A DNA stretch of 19,256 nt from Alphaproteobacteria bacterium (lineage in GTDB: Bacteria > Pseudomonadota > Alphaproteobacteria > Micropepsales > Micropepsaceae). The translations under genes and the position numbers were made by a program. Location: assembly GCA_003131925.1 (NCBI GenBank), contig PKWC01000135.1:9393-28648 (forward strand), in the 5' to 3' direction. This document shows, one piece after another, positions 7,182-14,833 of this stretch. The notes beneath the pieces are model-generated. The model was not told where the DNA came from and did no database searches. It saw only the letters and a program-made list of their open reading frames with translations. Position 1 is the first letter of the stretch; each line of letters starts with the position of its first letter.

Positions 7182-8501
7182 TCAACGCTCGAGCGCGTAG
7201 AGATTCCCGTCCATGCTTCCGAAATAAATCGTACCGTCCACGACGACGGGAGAGGACAGCACCGCGCCCACGCCCATCAGCCTGTCGACGCCCACGATCA
7301 GATCGTCATAGAAATTTCCGGGGAACGCGGCGGCGTAGTTCGGCGTCCCGTCGGCGCCGGTATAGGTGGGTCCCACCGATTTCGACGCATCGGTTTCGAA
7401 TTGCCAGGCGACGCGGCCCTTCGTCAGATCGATCGCGATGAGTTTCCCCGAATGCGAGCCGATATAGGCGAAGTTTCCGGCGATCGCCGGCGACGAGAAC
7501 ATGGGCCAGTGCCTGAAATCGAGCGAGAAAAGTTGCACGCCGGTTTTGGCATCGAGGGCATAGAACAATCCAGTGTCCGATGTCGCCGCATAGACCCGTC
7601 CGTCGCGCAGCGCAGGAGAGGCGATCACCCACGAGCCCTTGTTGTTGTAGACCCATCGCCGCTTTCCGGTTGCCGCGTCCACGGCGTACAGGTTGGAGTC
7701 GCGGCAGCCGAAATACACGGTCCCGTCCGACACCGCTGCCGAAGACTGAATGCCGACCTGATTGTGAATGACCGGATCCTCGCCGGTCTTGAAGCGCCAT
7801 TTGACGACGCCGGTTGCCGCGTCAAGCGCGTAGAACCAGCTGTCCCAGCTTCCGATGTAGAGCGTGCCGTCGGCGATTGCCGGCGAAGCGTGAACCACGT
7901 CGCCGGTGGCAAATTTCCACTTCAGCGCACCGGATGCGGTATCGAGAGCATAGATGTTTCCGTCGCCGCTGCCGAAATAGACGATCCGGTTCCAGACCGC
8001 TGGGGAGGAAAGGAAAAAATCGAACGGATCGGGCATGGTCTCGCCCTTCGGCAACGTGCCATGCAGATTCCGGCCCGCGAACCGCCGCTCGCCGCCCGTC
8101 GCGAATTTCCATTTCAGCGTCCCGCCGGCTGCTTCGAGCGCGTAAAGATTTCCGTCGTAGCTTTCGAAAAACACTGTGCCGTTCGCGACCGCCGGCGAGG
8201 AGGTGATGCGCGCGCCGCTCTTGAACTGCCATTTCGCCAGGCCGGATTTGATGTCGATGGCATAGACCTTGCCATCGTCGCTTCCGACATAGACGAGCCC
8301 GCCAGCGACCGCAGGAGAGGAGACAATCCGGCCGCCTGTGTGAAACTTCCATCTCAACGCCGGAGAGATCGCGATGGCCGTTCCGGCGTACACGCCGCTA
8401 TGCGCGAGATCGCCGCGAAACATTGCGGCGTCCTGAGCTGATGCCTCAAAGCTCAGCAACGCCAGACACACGGCGACCGCAATCCGCCTTACGATTGGCA
8501 T
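7182..8501 (-). CDS. Secreted PQQ-like eight-bladed beta-propeller protein
   Basis: A 439-aa exported protein with a signal peptide (IAVAVCLALLSFEASA) followed by eight repeats of about 40-60 residues. They follow the pattern SSPAVxxGxVYxGSxDGxLYALDxxTGxxKWxF, the beta-propeller (BamB/PQQ-dehydrogenase-like) repeat; the last copy ends at the C-terminus with FGSMDGNLYALE. No cytochrome motif CxxCH and no clear dehydrogenase catalytic region are present, so it is more likely a scaffold or binding propeller than a quinoprotein enzyme. A good ribosome site (GAGGGGG) precedes ATG 8501. The MocR-like gene follows after 3 bases. It could be a BamB-like assembly factor, but it lacks an obvious lipobox cysteine and has no bam neighbours. 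Confidence 0.88.
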   Translation of the reverse strand: MPIVRRIAVAVCLALLSFEASAQDAAMFRGDLAHSGVYAGTAIAISPALRWKFHTGGRIVSSPAVAGGLVYVGSDDGKVYAIDIKSGLAKWQFKSGARITSSPAVANGTVFFESYDGNLYALEAAGGTLKWKFATGGERRFAGRNLHGTLPKGETMPDPFDFFLSSPAVWNRIVYFGSGDGNIYALDTASGALKWKFATGDVVHASPAIADGTLYIGSWDSWFYALDAATGVVKWRFKTGEDPVIHNQVGIQSSAAVSDGTVYFGCRDSNLYAVDAATGKRRWVYNNKGSWVIASPALRDGRVYAATSDTGLFYALDAKTGVQLFSLDFRHWPMFSSPAIAGNFAYIGSHSGKLIAIDLTKGRVAWQFETDASKSVGPTYTGADGTPNYAAAFPGNFYDDLIVGVDRLMGVGAVLSSPVVVDGTIYFGSMDGNLYALER

Positions 8502-8851
8502 GGCGGCCCCCTCTTCCGGACGTGAAACTTTGGACCTCCAACGCCTGCCATTCTAATAGAGCAGATGCGGTTCGAGATCACGATTGCGTCAGTGGCCGCA
8601 TGAACGCATCAGCGAGATTCCTGGATATTCTCGCTTCGGCGATCCTCGGGAGCGGGCGCGAGCACACATGCTCAAGATTATTTTCCGTATGGCAATCGCA
8701 TTTCCTGCACGGGTATGGCCCCTTTGGTTCTCTTCTAAAACTCAGTGTTGGTCCCATCGCCAGTTGTTCTCGTTCAAAGCGCTCGGGCGTGAAAGAGTTA
8801 TTCAAAGCCCCAAGTCTCGAAGTATATTCCATCCGCCGAGGAGCAATTTTC
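8502..8851. other. Divergent intergenic region without a supported gene
   Basis: These 350 bases separate the propeller gene (-) from the four-helix membrane gene (+) and must carry both promoters. An in-frame extension of the + gene runs through it, but the translation is compositionally unlike protein and no ribosome site supports an upstream start. TATATT at 8823-8828 is a possible -10 for the + gene, with only a poor -35 match. The stretch looks less GC-rich than its neighbours. Confidence 0.5.
8838..8843 (+). promoter_or_regulatory. Ribosome binding site deciding the start at 8852
   Basis: GAGGAG lies 8 bases before ATG 8852. It marks the true start of the four-helix membrane protein and argues against the 143-residue upstream extension of the same frame. 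Confidence 0.75.
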
Positions 8852-9322
8852 ATGCATCGCAAAATTGGTAACTTCGCTATTCAATTGATGCGGAGCTTGA
8901 TGGGTGTCGTGGCTGGTTACGCGATGATGGTTTTCGGCACGACAATTGTCCAGAACGATTTGCTCGGCGGTCACGTGAGCTACACGCATTCGCCGACGTC
9001 CATTTTGCTTGTAGGTGCGGTTCTCACTCCGCTCGCCGCGCTCATGGGCGGATTTATCACTGGCGCCATTGCCGGCCGAGCTCCGTTTGCTCATGTTGTG
9101 CCCATGTGCACGGCGATTGCCCTTGAGACGGCCTACTTCACCTACGTCCATCGGGGTAGCGATCCCTTATGGTTTCGCGCCAGCGCCGCGCTTGCCCTGA
9201 TCCTTGGAGCATTTGTCGGCGCGTGGCTCTGGCGGGCCATCGCTGAAATGCGCGCCGGGACCGCATACATCGGATTCGACGCATTCGGCTCGATGCTGCG
9301 GAAGTTTCAGAAGCGCAGATGA
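8852..9322 (+). CDS. Small four-helix membrane protein of unknown function
   Basis: A 156-aa protein not assigned to a family. Four hydrophobic segments are clear: LMGVVAGYAMMVFGTTIV, SILLVGAVLTPLAALMGGFITGAIAG, VVPMCTAIALETAYFTYV and ASAALALILGAFVGAWLW. The N-terminus (MHRKIGNF) and C-terminus (MLRKFQKRR) are basic, which favours both ends in the cytoplasm. The second helix is rich in Gly/Ala, suggesting close helix packing. There is no signal peptide, catalytic motif or metal site. It stands alone on the + strand, 121 bases before the LolA/TPR gene, so co-transcription is possible but not obvious. The gene itself is credible because of the strong ribosome site and the membrane pattern; the function is open. 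Confidence 0.75.
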   Translation: MHRKIGNFAIQLMRSLMGVVAGYAMMVFGTTIVQNDLLGGHVSYTHSPTSILLVGAVLTPLAALMGGFITGAIAGRAPFAHVVPMCTAIALETAYFTYVHRGSDPLWFRASAALALILGAFVGAWLWRAIAEMRAGTAYIGFDAFGSMLRKFQKRR

Positions 9323-9443
9323 ACCTCCCACTGCCTCGAGATGAGTTATTGGTTCTGCGATCCGTCGTTCGAATGGTGTTGCAGCTTCTCCCGCTGCGTG
9401 GCGAACTGTTCATTCGATTCTTGATCGCTCAACGGGGATTGCG

Positions 9444-10541
9444 ATGATGCTCAAAGTCTTTGTTGCGATGGCGGTGCTTTGCTCGGCATCTGGTCACGCT
9501 CCTGCCGCCCCGCGACAGCTCTCCGCCGACCCAATCGTCGGCCGCTACGTCGACACCATCGGAGGCCAGGCGAAAATCGACGTGATCCGGAACGTCGTCA
9601 TTCGCGGCACCTATAGTGAAAACGGCCAGTCGATGCCCGCGGTGCTTGCGCGCATGCGCCCGTACTACAAGCTGGTGGGCGATCCGCTGCACCGCTCGAA
9701 TGAATTCGAAGAAGGCTATGACGGCAGCGCGTGGGAGTATTACGGCGATCCCGGCATCGTGCTGCGCACGGTTGGTCCCGCCGCGGCCGCGTCAAGGCAC
9801 GGGCTCTACATTCTGGGAAATCTTGTCGACACCAGGAAGCAGGGGTCGACCGTCACGCTCGTCGGAATGGCCAGGATCGCCGGCCGGGACGCCTGGCAGT
9901 TGCGGGTCCGCATGCTGGACGGGTTCGAGCAGGACGAGTTCGTCGATGCACAAACCTTCCTCATTGTTGCCGACCGCAAGGTCGCGAAGGTTCACGCCTT
10001 CGGCGCAGATGTTCCGAGCGAAACGCGCTGGAGCGATTACCGCAGGGTGAACGGCGTCCTGTTCGCGTTTCGCAACAGCGAAGTCGAGATCGCAAGCGGC
10101 AAACCGCTCAACGAATTCAAGGTCGACAGCATGGAGGTCAATTCGAATCTCGAGCCTTCGATGTTCGCGCCACCGCAAATCGCGCGGACGCCGCTGCAAA
10201 CGCTGCTGGACCAGCTATATGGCGAGCGGGAAGACGCCAGCGCCGTGCTCTGGACCATTCATGATTTTCGCAACGCCCATCCCGACGTGGATACCGACGC
10301 GGCAATGCAGGTTATCGGCTATCAGATTCTGAAGATGGGTGACAGCGCTTCCACGATCGCCTTGCTCGAGCGAAATGCCAATGACTATCCCAAATCGAGC
10401 GGCGCAGCCTTTGGCCTAGGGCGGGCTTACCAGAGCGTAGGCCGGATCGCCGACGCAAAGCGCGAATTCGAATTGGCACTTGTCCTCGACCCGGCCAACA
10501 AGCGCGCGCAGAAGGCATTAGCCGATATGGCCCGGAACTGA
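9444..10541 (+). CDS. Exported protein with LolA-like N-terminal region and C-terminal TPRs
   Basis: A 365-aa protein with a signal peptide (MMLKVFVAMAVLCSASGHAP). Residues about 25-240 resemble the LolA/outer-membrane-lipoprotein-sorting fold: an opening IVGRYVDTIGGQAKIDVIRNVVIRGTY, then strand-rich repeats such as GYDGSAWEYYGDPGIV and TRWSDYRRVNGVLFAFRNSEV. Residues about 280-365 are tetratricopeptide repeats, for example GAAFGLGRAYQSVGRIADAKREFELALVLDP. This layout (a possible hydrophobic-ligand-binding shell plus a protein-binding tail) occurs in exported proteins of unknown role. Two ATGs in tandem, 9444 and 9447, follow GGGGA at 9434-9438. The stretch 10542-10760 that follows, convergent with the hydrolase gene, has no clear terminator. 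Confidence 0.75.
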   Translation: MMLKVFVAMAVLCSASGHAPAAPRQLSADPIVGRYVDTIGGQAKIDVIRNVVIRGTYSENGQSMPAVLARMRPYYKLVGDPLHRSNEFEEGYDGSAWEYYGDPGIVLRTVGPAAAASRHGLYILGNLVDTRKQGSTVTLVGMARIAGRDAWQLRVRMLDGFEQDEFVDAQTFLIVADRKVAKVHAFGADVPSETRWSDYRRVNGVLFAFRNSEVEIASGKPLNEFKVDSMEVNSNLEPSMFAPPQIARTPLQTLLDQLYGEREDASAVLWTIHDFRNAHPDVDTDAAMQVIGYQILKMGDSASTIALLERNANDYPKSSGAAFGLGRAYQSVGRIADAKREFELALVLDPANKRAQKALADMARN

Positions 10542-10760
10542 CGCCCTCTGACGTGCTCGAAAGCCGACGCGACTCGCATTCTTTGCGGTAGTGCTCACGG
10601 GAATGCGATATTCCGGGCCATTCAGAGAGGGATCTCCTCACAGGAAGCAACGGGCAATTGAATTAGGCTCTACGCGCTGCAAGCTGACCTTATCCAACTC
10701 CATCTAACTCGGCTGCGGCTCTTGGTTCGGGCACAAACGCGACCGTTCGCCAATTCTTCT

Positions 10761-12188
10761 TCACGGCGATGCCACTGAAGATGTTGCCGTACGCTCGTTT
10801 GGCCAAACGTCCATGAGATCGTTCGGATTCGGCAGTTGTCGCGTGAGAATCCACCGGGCAACGTGATCAACAAGATTGCCCGGAAAGCGATGGCGTTCGA
10901 GGCCCCGAAAGCTGAACGTCTCGACCAGGCCGTGATCGGCGCTCTTGTAGACCACCAGATCGAGATCCCGCTTGTTCCGCTGTATATCTCTCAGGATTGC
11001 GATGGTTTTCGCGTTCGGCGCCGTCCGGTCGGATGCACCAAGCAGCCATAACTGGGGCGGTGCAATGGTCGCGATTACGGGTCGCGGGTCGTAGCCGAAG
11101 CTCACATGCTTATCAAGCAGCGGTCCCATCAGTCGCATTATTGCAGTCGGATAGTTTGTGCGAAGGAGCTCGCCTGTATAGCCATTTTCGGCATCGATGG
11201 CTTTTATCCAGGGCTCGTCGGCGTATTTTTCTTTGAGGCCGGCGAATTCGTGCCAGCCATCCTGCCAGCCTGACATGACGATGTGCGTTGTCGCGGTTGT
11301 TATCGCACGAACTTTTTTTATGACTTCGTCGCCGTAGCCTGCGGCGCGCACCTCCCCCTCAACCTCTTCGCGGTCTTGAGCCGTGACGCCCTCTGCCAGG
11401 CCATATCCGACGATGACAAACGCAACATCCGTCTTTGTCGCTGTGAGCGGTGCCACCCAACCACCCTGGCTCCCACCGAAAACACCAATCCGCTCCATGT
11501 GAGGCTTCAGTCTGCGCACTTCCTTGATTGCGGCGGCGGTGTCTCCTGCCCTGACGTAAAAGTCGGCCGACAACGCGCCCTGCGACTGCCCTGTTCCACG
11601 CTTGTCGTAAACAAATACGCCGATACCCCGTAATGGCAGGACGTATTGCCAGTCGGCGTCGTCAGTTTCGGGATCGTCGTCGGATCCCGTAATCCACACT
11701 ACGATGGCTTTGGCGCCGCCATCCGCCGGCATTACGAGCTTGCCGTGAATGCGCGTGCCATTGCTGTCAAAGAATGTGTCCGTGACCGTCAAGGGTCGGC
11801 GGGTGCCGTTCACAATTGGCCGACCGCTTTCCTTGAAGCTCACCTTCCCCGTGGCGCAATCCGAGAAAGAGACCGAACCGTAGGCCGGTTCCGCGCCGTC
11901 GGGCTGAACGGGGGCCGACAATTTGTAATCGTTGCCGGAGGTCCCGGCAGCGAGGTGCCCATATTCTCCACTTGAGAGGTCATATCTCAGGTCGCGTGGG
12001 GTGCCGTCATAACCAACAATGGCGAGTGACCGCCCGTCAGAGAGTGCATAGGTGCCAAACCGGCATCGCAAGGACGGATCAATTGACGCCCGCGCCAATA
12101 AAGCGTGAAGCACCAAAGCTGCAAATGCCGAGCCGGCGACTGCCAGCACGACCGCTACGCCACGAAAACCCTTCATACGGAACAACAT
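10761..12188 (-). CDS. Membrane-anchored alpha/beta hydrolase
   Basis: A 475-aa serine hydrolase of the alpha/beta fold. ATG 12188 is chosen because GGAGGAG lies 7 bases upstream; the frame is open to 12398, but that extension has no support. Residues 7-32 form one hydrophobic segment (signal anchor or uncleaved signal). A beta-rich N-terminal part (40-130) is followed by the hydrolase domain, with VFVYDKRGTGQSQG, nucleophile elbow G238-G-S240-Q-G-G, probable acid D387 in LLGASDRTAP and H419 in YKSADHG, so the triad is complete. Relatives include FrsA/COG1073-type esterases and peptidases; the substrate is unknown. It lies downstream of the sulfotransferase on the same strand, but a 352-base gap argues for its own promoter. 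Confidence 0.87.
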   Translation of the reverse strand: MLFRMKGFRGVAVVLAVAGSAFAALVLHALLARASIDPSLRCRFGTYALSDGRSLAIVGYDGTPRDLRYDLSSGEYGHLAAGTSGNDYKLSAPVQPDGAEPAYGSVSFSDCATGKVSFKESGRPIVNGTRRPLTVTDTFFDSNGTRIHGKLVMPADGGAKAIVVWITGSDDDPETDDADWQYVLPLRGIGVFVYDKRGTGQSQGALSADFYVRAGDTAAAIKEVRRLKPHMERIGVFGGSQGGWVAPLTATKTDVAFVIVGYGLAEGVTAQDREEVEGEVRAAGYGDEVIKKVRAITTATTHIVMSGWQDGWHEFAGLKEKYADEPWIKAIDAENGYTGELLRTNYPTAIMRLMGPLLDKHVSFGYDPRPVIATIAPPQLWLLGASDRTAPNAKTIAILRDIQRNKRDLDLVVYKSADHGLVETFSFRGLERHRFPGNLVDHVARWILTRQLPNPNDLMDVWPNERTATSSVASP

Positions 12189-12195
12189 CAAATAT

Positions 12196-12202
12196 CTCCT
12201 CC
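12196..12202 (-). promoter_or_regulatory. Ribosome binding site of the alpha/beta hydrolase gene
   Basis: On the - strand this reads GGAGGAG, 7 bases before ATG 12188. It fixes the start and excludes the 70-residue in-frame extension up to 12398. Confidence 0.8.
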
Positions 12203-12278
12203 GGCAAGCAGCGCCAGGAATGTGCAATGCCCCCGAGACCTGCCGCGCCTGGTTGCTGCCAGCCCGCTCACATGCGTT

Positions 12279-12290
12279 ACTTGCGCAAGT
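12279..12290. promoter_or_regulatory. Perfect 12-bp palindrome upstream of the hydrolase gene
   Basis: ACTTGCGCAAGT, fully self-complementary, 90 bases upstream of the hydrolase start codon. It is a candidate operator for a dimeric regulator. No regulator gene is adjacent, and a 12-bp palindrome can occur by chance. Confidence 0.3.
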
Positions 12291-12540
12291 GGCTGGAGTG
12301 CAGAAAGTAGTCGCCATACCCTTGAATGCACGCTGAACTGAGACCGGAATCGTGTTTTGGGTCCGCTTTGACGCGCTTATGGGCGGACGAGGGTTCAAGT
12401 TGCTATCGCGTGCGGCGACAATCAGGACGTTTCATCCGTTCGTTCTCGAGGCTCTACCCCCATCAAGGGGTGCGGTAAGATAATTGCGATCGGGTTAGAA
12501 GAAGAGAGTTCGGTGATATATAAGCTGTCGCCAACTTCGA

Positions 12541-14175
12541 TCAGTCCCCGGCATAGCCGAAACGCTCGATCCAAGGCTGTAGAAGCGGCAGGACTGGTTC
12601 GAGTTGGCTGCGATAGCGCCGCCAGCGGCCCGCACCTTCTGAATAAAGTCCGCGGCGAACCTGTTTGGCACTTGGCTTTTGCGCACCGAGCGATTGCGCG
12701 GCAACGGCAAAATCGTGCATCGAGTCTCTCCACGGCACGCCGACGAAGTCGCAGACGGCGCGCGTGCGATCGTCGAAGGCGCCAACCAGGTCCTCGTAGC
12801 GGTGGTCGAGAATGGCGAGCGGAAGCCTGCGCCGGCACAATTCGCCGAACCGCATCACGCAGTCATAAAGGCGGGCGGCGCCTTCCAATGTCAGGAACTC
12901 GAATTTCACCAGGTCGACGTCAAGCTGGCGCCGGAAGCAGCTCAGCACGACATCGCGAGGGTCGCGGATTGCAAACAGCACTTTCGCATCGGGGAACAAT
13001 TTGAATATCAATGGCAGCTTGATCGTGTGGAAGGGATGTTTGTCGACGAAGACCTTGCCTTCGACCCGCAGACCCTGGTCGCGCACGCGCTGCCAATAGG
13101 TCTTGCGGTGGATTGCGAGTTCGTCCTCGGTGGATGCCGAAAGGCGAGCAAACCCGTCGGCGCCATTCAGGTAGCGCTCCGCCACGTCTGCCAGGAAGTC
13201 GCGCTCGTCGAGCGTGACGATGCCGGGATGAGTTTCGAGCACCTGCCCCAGAAGCGTGGTGCCGGAGCGGAAGAATCCGAGAAGAAACACGTGTTGGACA
13301 GGACCTTGTCCGGGTTCGTCGTGCTCCGGGGCGCGCCATTGCTCATCGGCCGTGGCAGCGAACGAAGCGACGAGGTGCTCCAGAATGTCGACAGCTCCCG
13401 GGTTTCCCCGGAACCGGGACTGGTGAAGCTTCCGGCGTTCCGTGTTCGCGGCGGTGTAGGCGGCGAACGCATCTGCGCAACGGTCTTGTCCATCGAGCGC
13501 GTCGCCAAGAAGCGCAAACGTGACGGCCCGAGCGTGGCCGGCCACGCCTGGTTCCTCAACGAGGACGCGAAGGCGGCTTTCGGCGTCCGCGAATTGGCCT
13601 TGTGAAACTTCGGCAAGCGCCAGCGCGGCGCGCGCGGCCAGGTTACGCGAATCGATTTTGAGCGCGCGCTCCGCATAGTCGCGCGCCATCGCGGTCTCTC
13701 CTTTATGGGCCGCGATGGAGGCGAGGCTTGTGAGTGCCTCCACATTTCGCGGATCGAGCCGGACAGCGCGGGCGTGCGCGCGTTCCGCCTCTTCGGCCCG
13801 ACCGGCCATGCCGAGCGCCAGCCCTCTGTTCTGATGGGTCGCCGATGCCGCCGGCTTGACGCGGATCGCCTCGTCGAATGCCGCGAGAGCCTCGCCGTAC
13901 CTGTGGAGCCGCAACAGGCAAAGGCCAATCGCGTTGAGAAGCCTTGGATCCTTCGGCGCGAGCGAGCGTGCGTGCTGGAACGCAGCGAGTGCGTCTTCAT
14001 CGCGAGCCTGGCGCTCGAGCAGAAGCGCGCGCGCAATGAACAAGACGGGATGGATGAATCCTTTGGCCAGCGCTTCATCGGCCAGTGCCGCCGCGCGCGC
14101 GAATTCATCGGCGCCGACGGCTTGCGCAACCGCACGCACGGCGGAGGGCGAAGTGTGAACCTCCAAAGTTTTCAC
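12541..14175 (-). CDS. TPR-sulfotransferase
   Basis: A 544-aa cytoplasmic protein with two parts. Residues about 20-250 are at least five tetratricopeptide repeats (for example AIGLCLLRLHRYGEALAAFDEAIRVKP and RGLALGMAGRAEEAERAHARAVRLDP). Residues about 293-540 are a PAPS-dependent sulfotransferase domain. Its 5'-phosphosulfate loop is LGFFRSGTTLLG (299-310), DKHPFHT at 378-384 provides the conserved DKxP region, and the 3'-phosphate-binding segment is IRDPRDVVLSCFRR (403-416). TPR-sulfotransferase fusions are common in alphaproteobacteria; the TPRs are presumed to bind the acceptor. The start is GTG 14175 without a strong ribosome site, so a slightly later start is possible. No sulfate-activation or glycan genes are nearby to identify the acceptor. 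Confidence 0.9.
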   Translation of the reverse strand: MKTLEVHTSPSAVRAVAQAVGADEFARAAALADEALAKGFIHPVLFIARALLLERQARDEDALAAFQHARSLAPKDPRLLNAIGLCLLRLHRYGEALAAFDEAIRVKPAASATHQNRGLALGMAGRAEEAERAHARAVRLDPRNVEALTSLASIAAHKGETAMARDYAERALKIDSRNLAARAALALAEVSQGQFADAESRLRVLVEEPGVAGHARAVTFALLGDALDGQDRCADAFAAYTAANTERRKLHQSRFRGNPGAVDILEHLVASFAATADEQWRAPEHDEPGQGPVQHVFLLGFFRSGTTLLGQVLETHPGIVTLDERDFLADVAERYLNGADGFARLSASTEDELAIHRKTYWQRVRDQGLRVEGKVFVDKHPFHTIKLPLIFKLFPDAKVLFAIRDPRDVVLSCFRRQLDVDLVKFEFLTLEGAARLYDCVMRFGELCRRRLPLAILDHRYEDLVGAFDDRTRAVCDFVGVPWRDSMHDFAVAAQSLGAQKPSAKQVRRGLYSEGAGRWRRYRSQLEPVLPLLQPWIERFGYAGD

Positions 14176-14268
14176 GAAAGCGAGCCGCTCGACCGAAACT
14201 CCCCCTCACCCATTGGGGACTTACATCTTTAACCCCCCGCACGCTAGGGCTTGGGATGGTCGGAATTC

Positions 14269-14276
14269 TTAAATCA
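14269..14276 (+). repeat. Target-site duplication, left copy
   Basis: TTAAATCA, matching CTAAATCA at 14826-14833 in 7 of 8 positions. Shifting the element ends by one base gives an exact 8-bp match, TAAATCAG (14270-14277 and 14827-14834). Confidence 0.65.
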
Positions 14277-14295
14277 GGCACTGTTACAGTTTGAA
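14277..14295 (+). repeat. Left terminal inverted repeat
   Basis: GGCACTGTTACAGTTTGAA, perfectly complementary to 14807-14825. It also contains the last codons and TAA stop of the membrane gene inside the element, so part of the repeat is coding. Confidence 0.85.
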
Positions 14296-14775
14296 TTTCG
14301 GAAGCCTGAAAAGGTAGTAGGCGAGCAGCAGCAATCCGATCGTGCTTGGCAGGGACCAGAACGCGATTTGAGGGAGCCTGTCCCACAAAGGCAGATTCTT
14401 TCCATTGTCCACATAGAAGGCCGTGAGCATCAGAATGTAGGACGCGGCCATGCCAGTTAGGTGGAGACGCGGGGTCCGTGACCGGATTGCAGAACGGCCC
14501 GCATAGGCCGCCACGAATGCCAAAGTTCCAAGGATGAACAGGGGGTAGTCCTCGGCCCATCGGAAAAAGGAAAGCAGGCCCATCGTGACGAACACGCCGA
14601 ATAGGCACCAAAAATACGTTATGCCAAAATTCGAGTGGGCACCGCGCCCCTTTCCGCTGAGCATCGCGCCAAGGCCAGCGATAACGGCGCCCAGCCCGAA
14701 CGCGATATGGACGGCGACGAGGCTTAGGAAGATTGGATCGGCGGACGGAATCGGTATTCCGAGAATGACTGTCAT
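14284..14775 (-). CDS. DUF2306-like four-helix membrane protein, cassette passenger
   Basis: A 163-aa membrane protein that resembles the DUF2306 family. Residues about 16-40 form a helix holding H23 (AVHIAFGLGAVIAGLGA), followed by SGKGRGAHSNFGITYF with H47, further helices near 52-70 and 77-95, HLTGMAASYILMLTAFYV with H105, and a last helix near 141-156. Conserved histidines in such proteins could bind haem or metal, but this is unproven. The gene fills nearly the whole inverted-repeat element, and its terminal residues KFKL and TAA stop are partly encoded by the left repeat. It has only a 50-base leader to the right end, with no strong ribosome site or promoter, so expression may depend on read-through from the methyltransferase gene upstream. 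Confidence 0.78.
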   Translation of the reverse strand: MTVILGIPIPSADPIFLSLVAVHIAFGLGAVIAGLGAMLSGKGRGAHSNFGITYFWCLFGVFVTMGLLSFFRWAEDYPLFILGTLAFVAAYAGRSAIRSRTPRLHLTGMAASYILMLTAFYVDNGKNLPLWDRLPQIAFWSLPSTIGLLLLAYYLFRLPKFKL

Positions 14776-14806
14776 ATTGATCGAAGCCTACGAAAATTCA
14801 GCAGGG

Positions 14807-14825
14807 TTCAAACTGTAACAGTGCC
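14807..14825 (-). repeat. Right terminal inverted repeat
   Basis: Perfect inverted copy of 14277-14295, lying 32-50 bases upstream of the membrane gene's start and abutting the methyltransferase stop codon. Matching stops after 19 bases on the inner side. Confidence 0.85.
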
Positions 14826-14833
14826 CTAAATCA
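14826..14833 (+). repeat. Target-site duplication, right copy
   Basis: CTAAATCA, the partner of 14269-14276. It overlaps the last codons of the methyltransferase gene; the stop is TAG here and would be TAA in the reconstructed empty site. Confidence 0.65.

Larger units (their letters stand above)
12189..12540. other. Intergenic region between sulfotransferase and hydrolase genes
   Basis: A 352-base stretch on the 5' side of the hydrolase gene. It contains the hydrolase ribosome site, a perfect 12-bp palindrome at 12279-12290, and a weak hairpin (ACCCC at 12456-12460 with GGGGT at 12467-12471) about 70 bases past the sulfotransferase stop. No convincing gene or strong promoter consensus was seen. 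Confidence 0.5.
14277..14825. mobile_element. 549-bp transposase-less inverted-repeat element carrying a DUF2306-like gene
   Basis: The ends are perfect 19-bp inverted repeats, GGCACTGTTACAGTTTGAA at 14277-14295 and its complement at 14807-14825. Directly outside are TTAAATCA (14269-14276) and CTAAATCA (14826-14833), an 8-bp duplication with one mismatch. Removing the element and one duplicate joins ...CTGATTTAA, which gives the methyltransferase a TAA stop at the same codon. IS26 (IS6 family) ends with GGCACTGTTGCAAA and makes 8-bp duplications, so 11 of the first 12 bases agree. There is no transposase, only one membrane-protein gene. It reads as a non-autonomous cassette moved by a related IS in trans; the family link is inference. 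Confidence 0.75.

Noticed and set aside
6324..8441. A 705-codon open frame on the + strand
   Set aside because: It lies antisense to the propeller and MocR genes, whose domains are unmistakable. Its product is rich in Arg/His/Asp, typical of a GC-rich shadow frame.
10600..10614. Short inverted repeat GGAAT/ATTCC in the convergent gap after the LolA/TPR gene
   Set aside because: Only 5 paired bases and no T-run, so not a supportable terminator.
12679..13605. A 308-codon open frame on the + strand
   Set aside because: Antisense to the sulfotransferase gene and without family features.
14585..14818. A 77-codon + strand frame ending inside the right inverted repeat
   Set aside because: Antisense to the DUF2306-like gene, whose membrane pattern is clear. 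The shared FKL-stop ending is explained by the inverted repeat.
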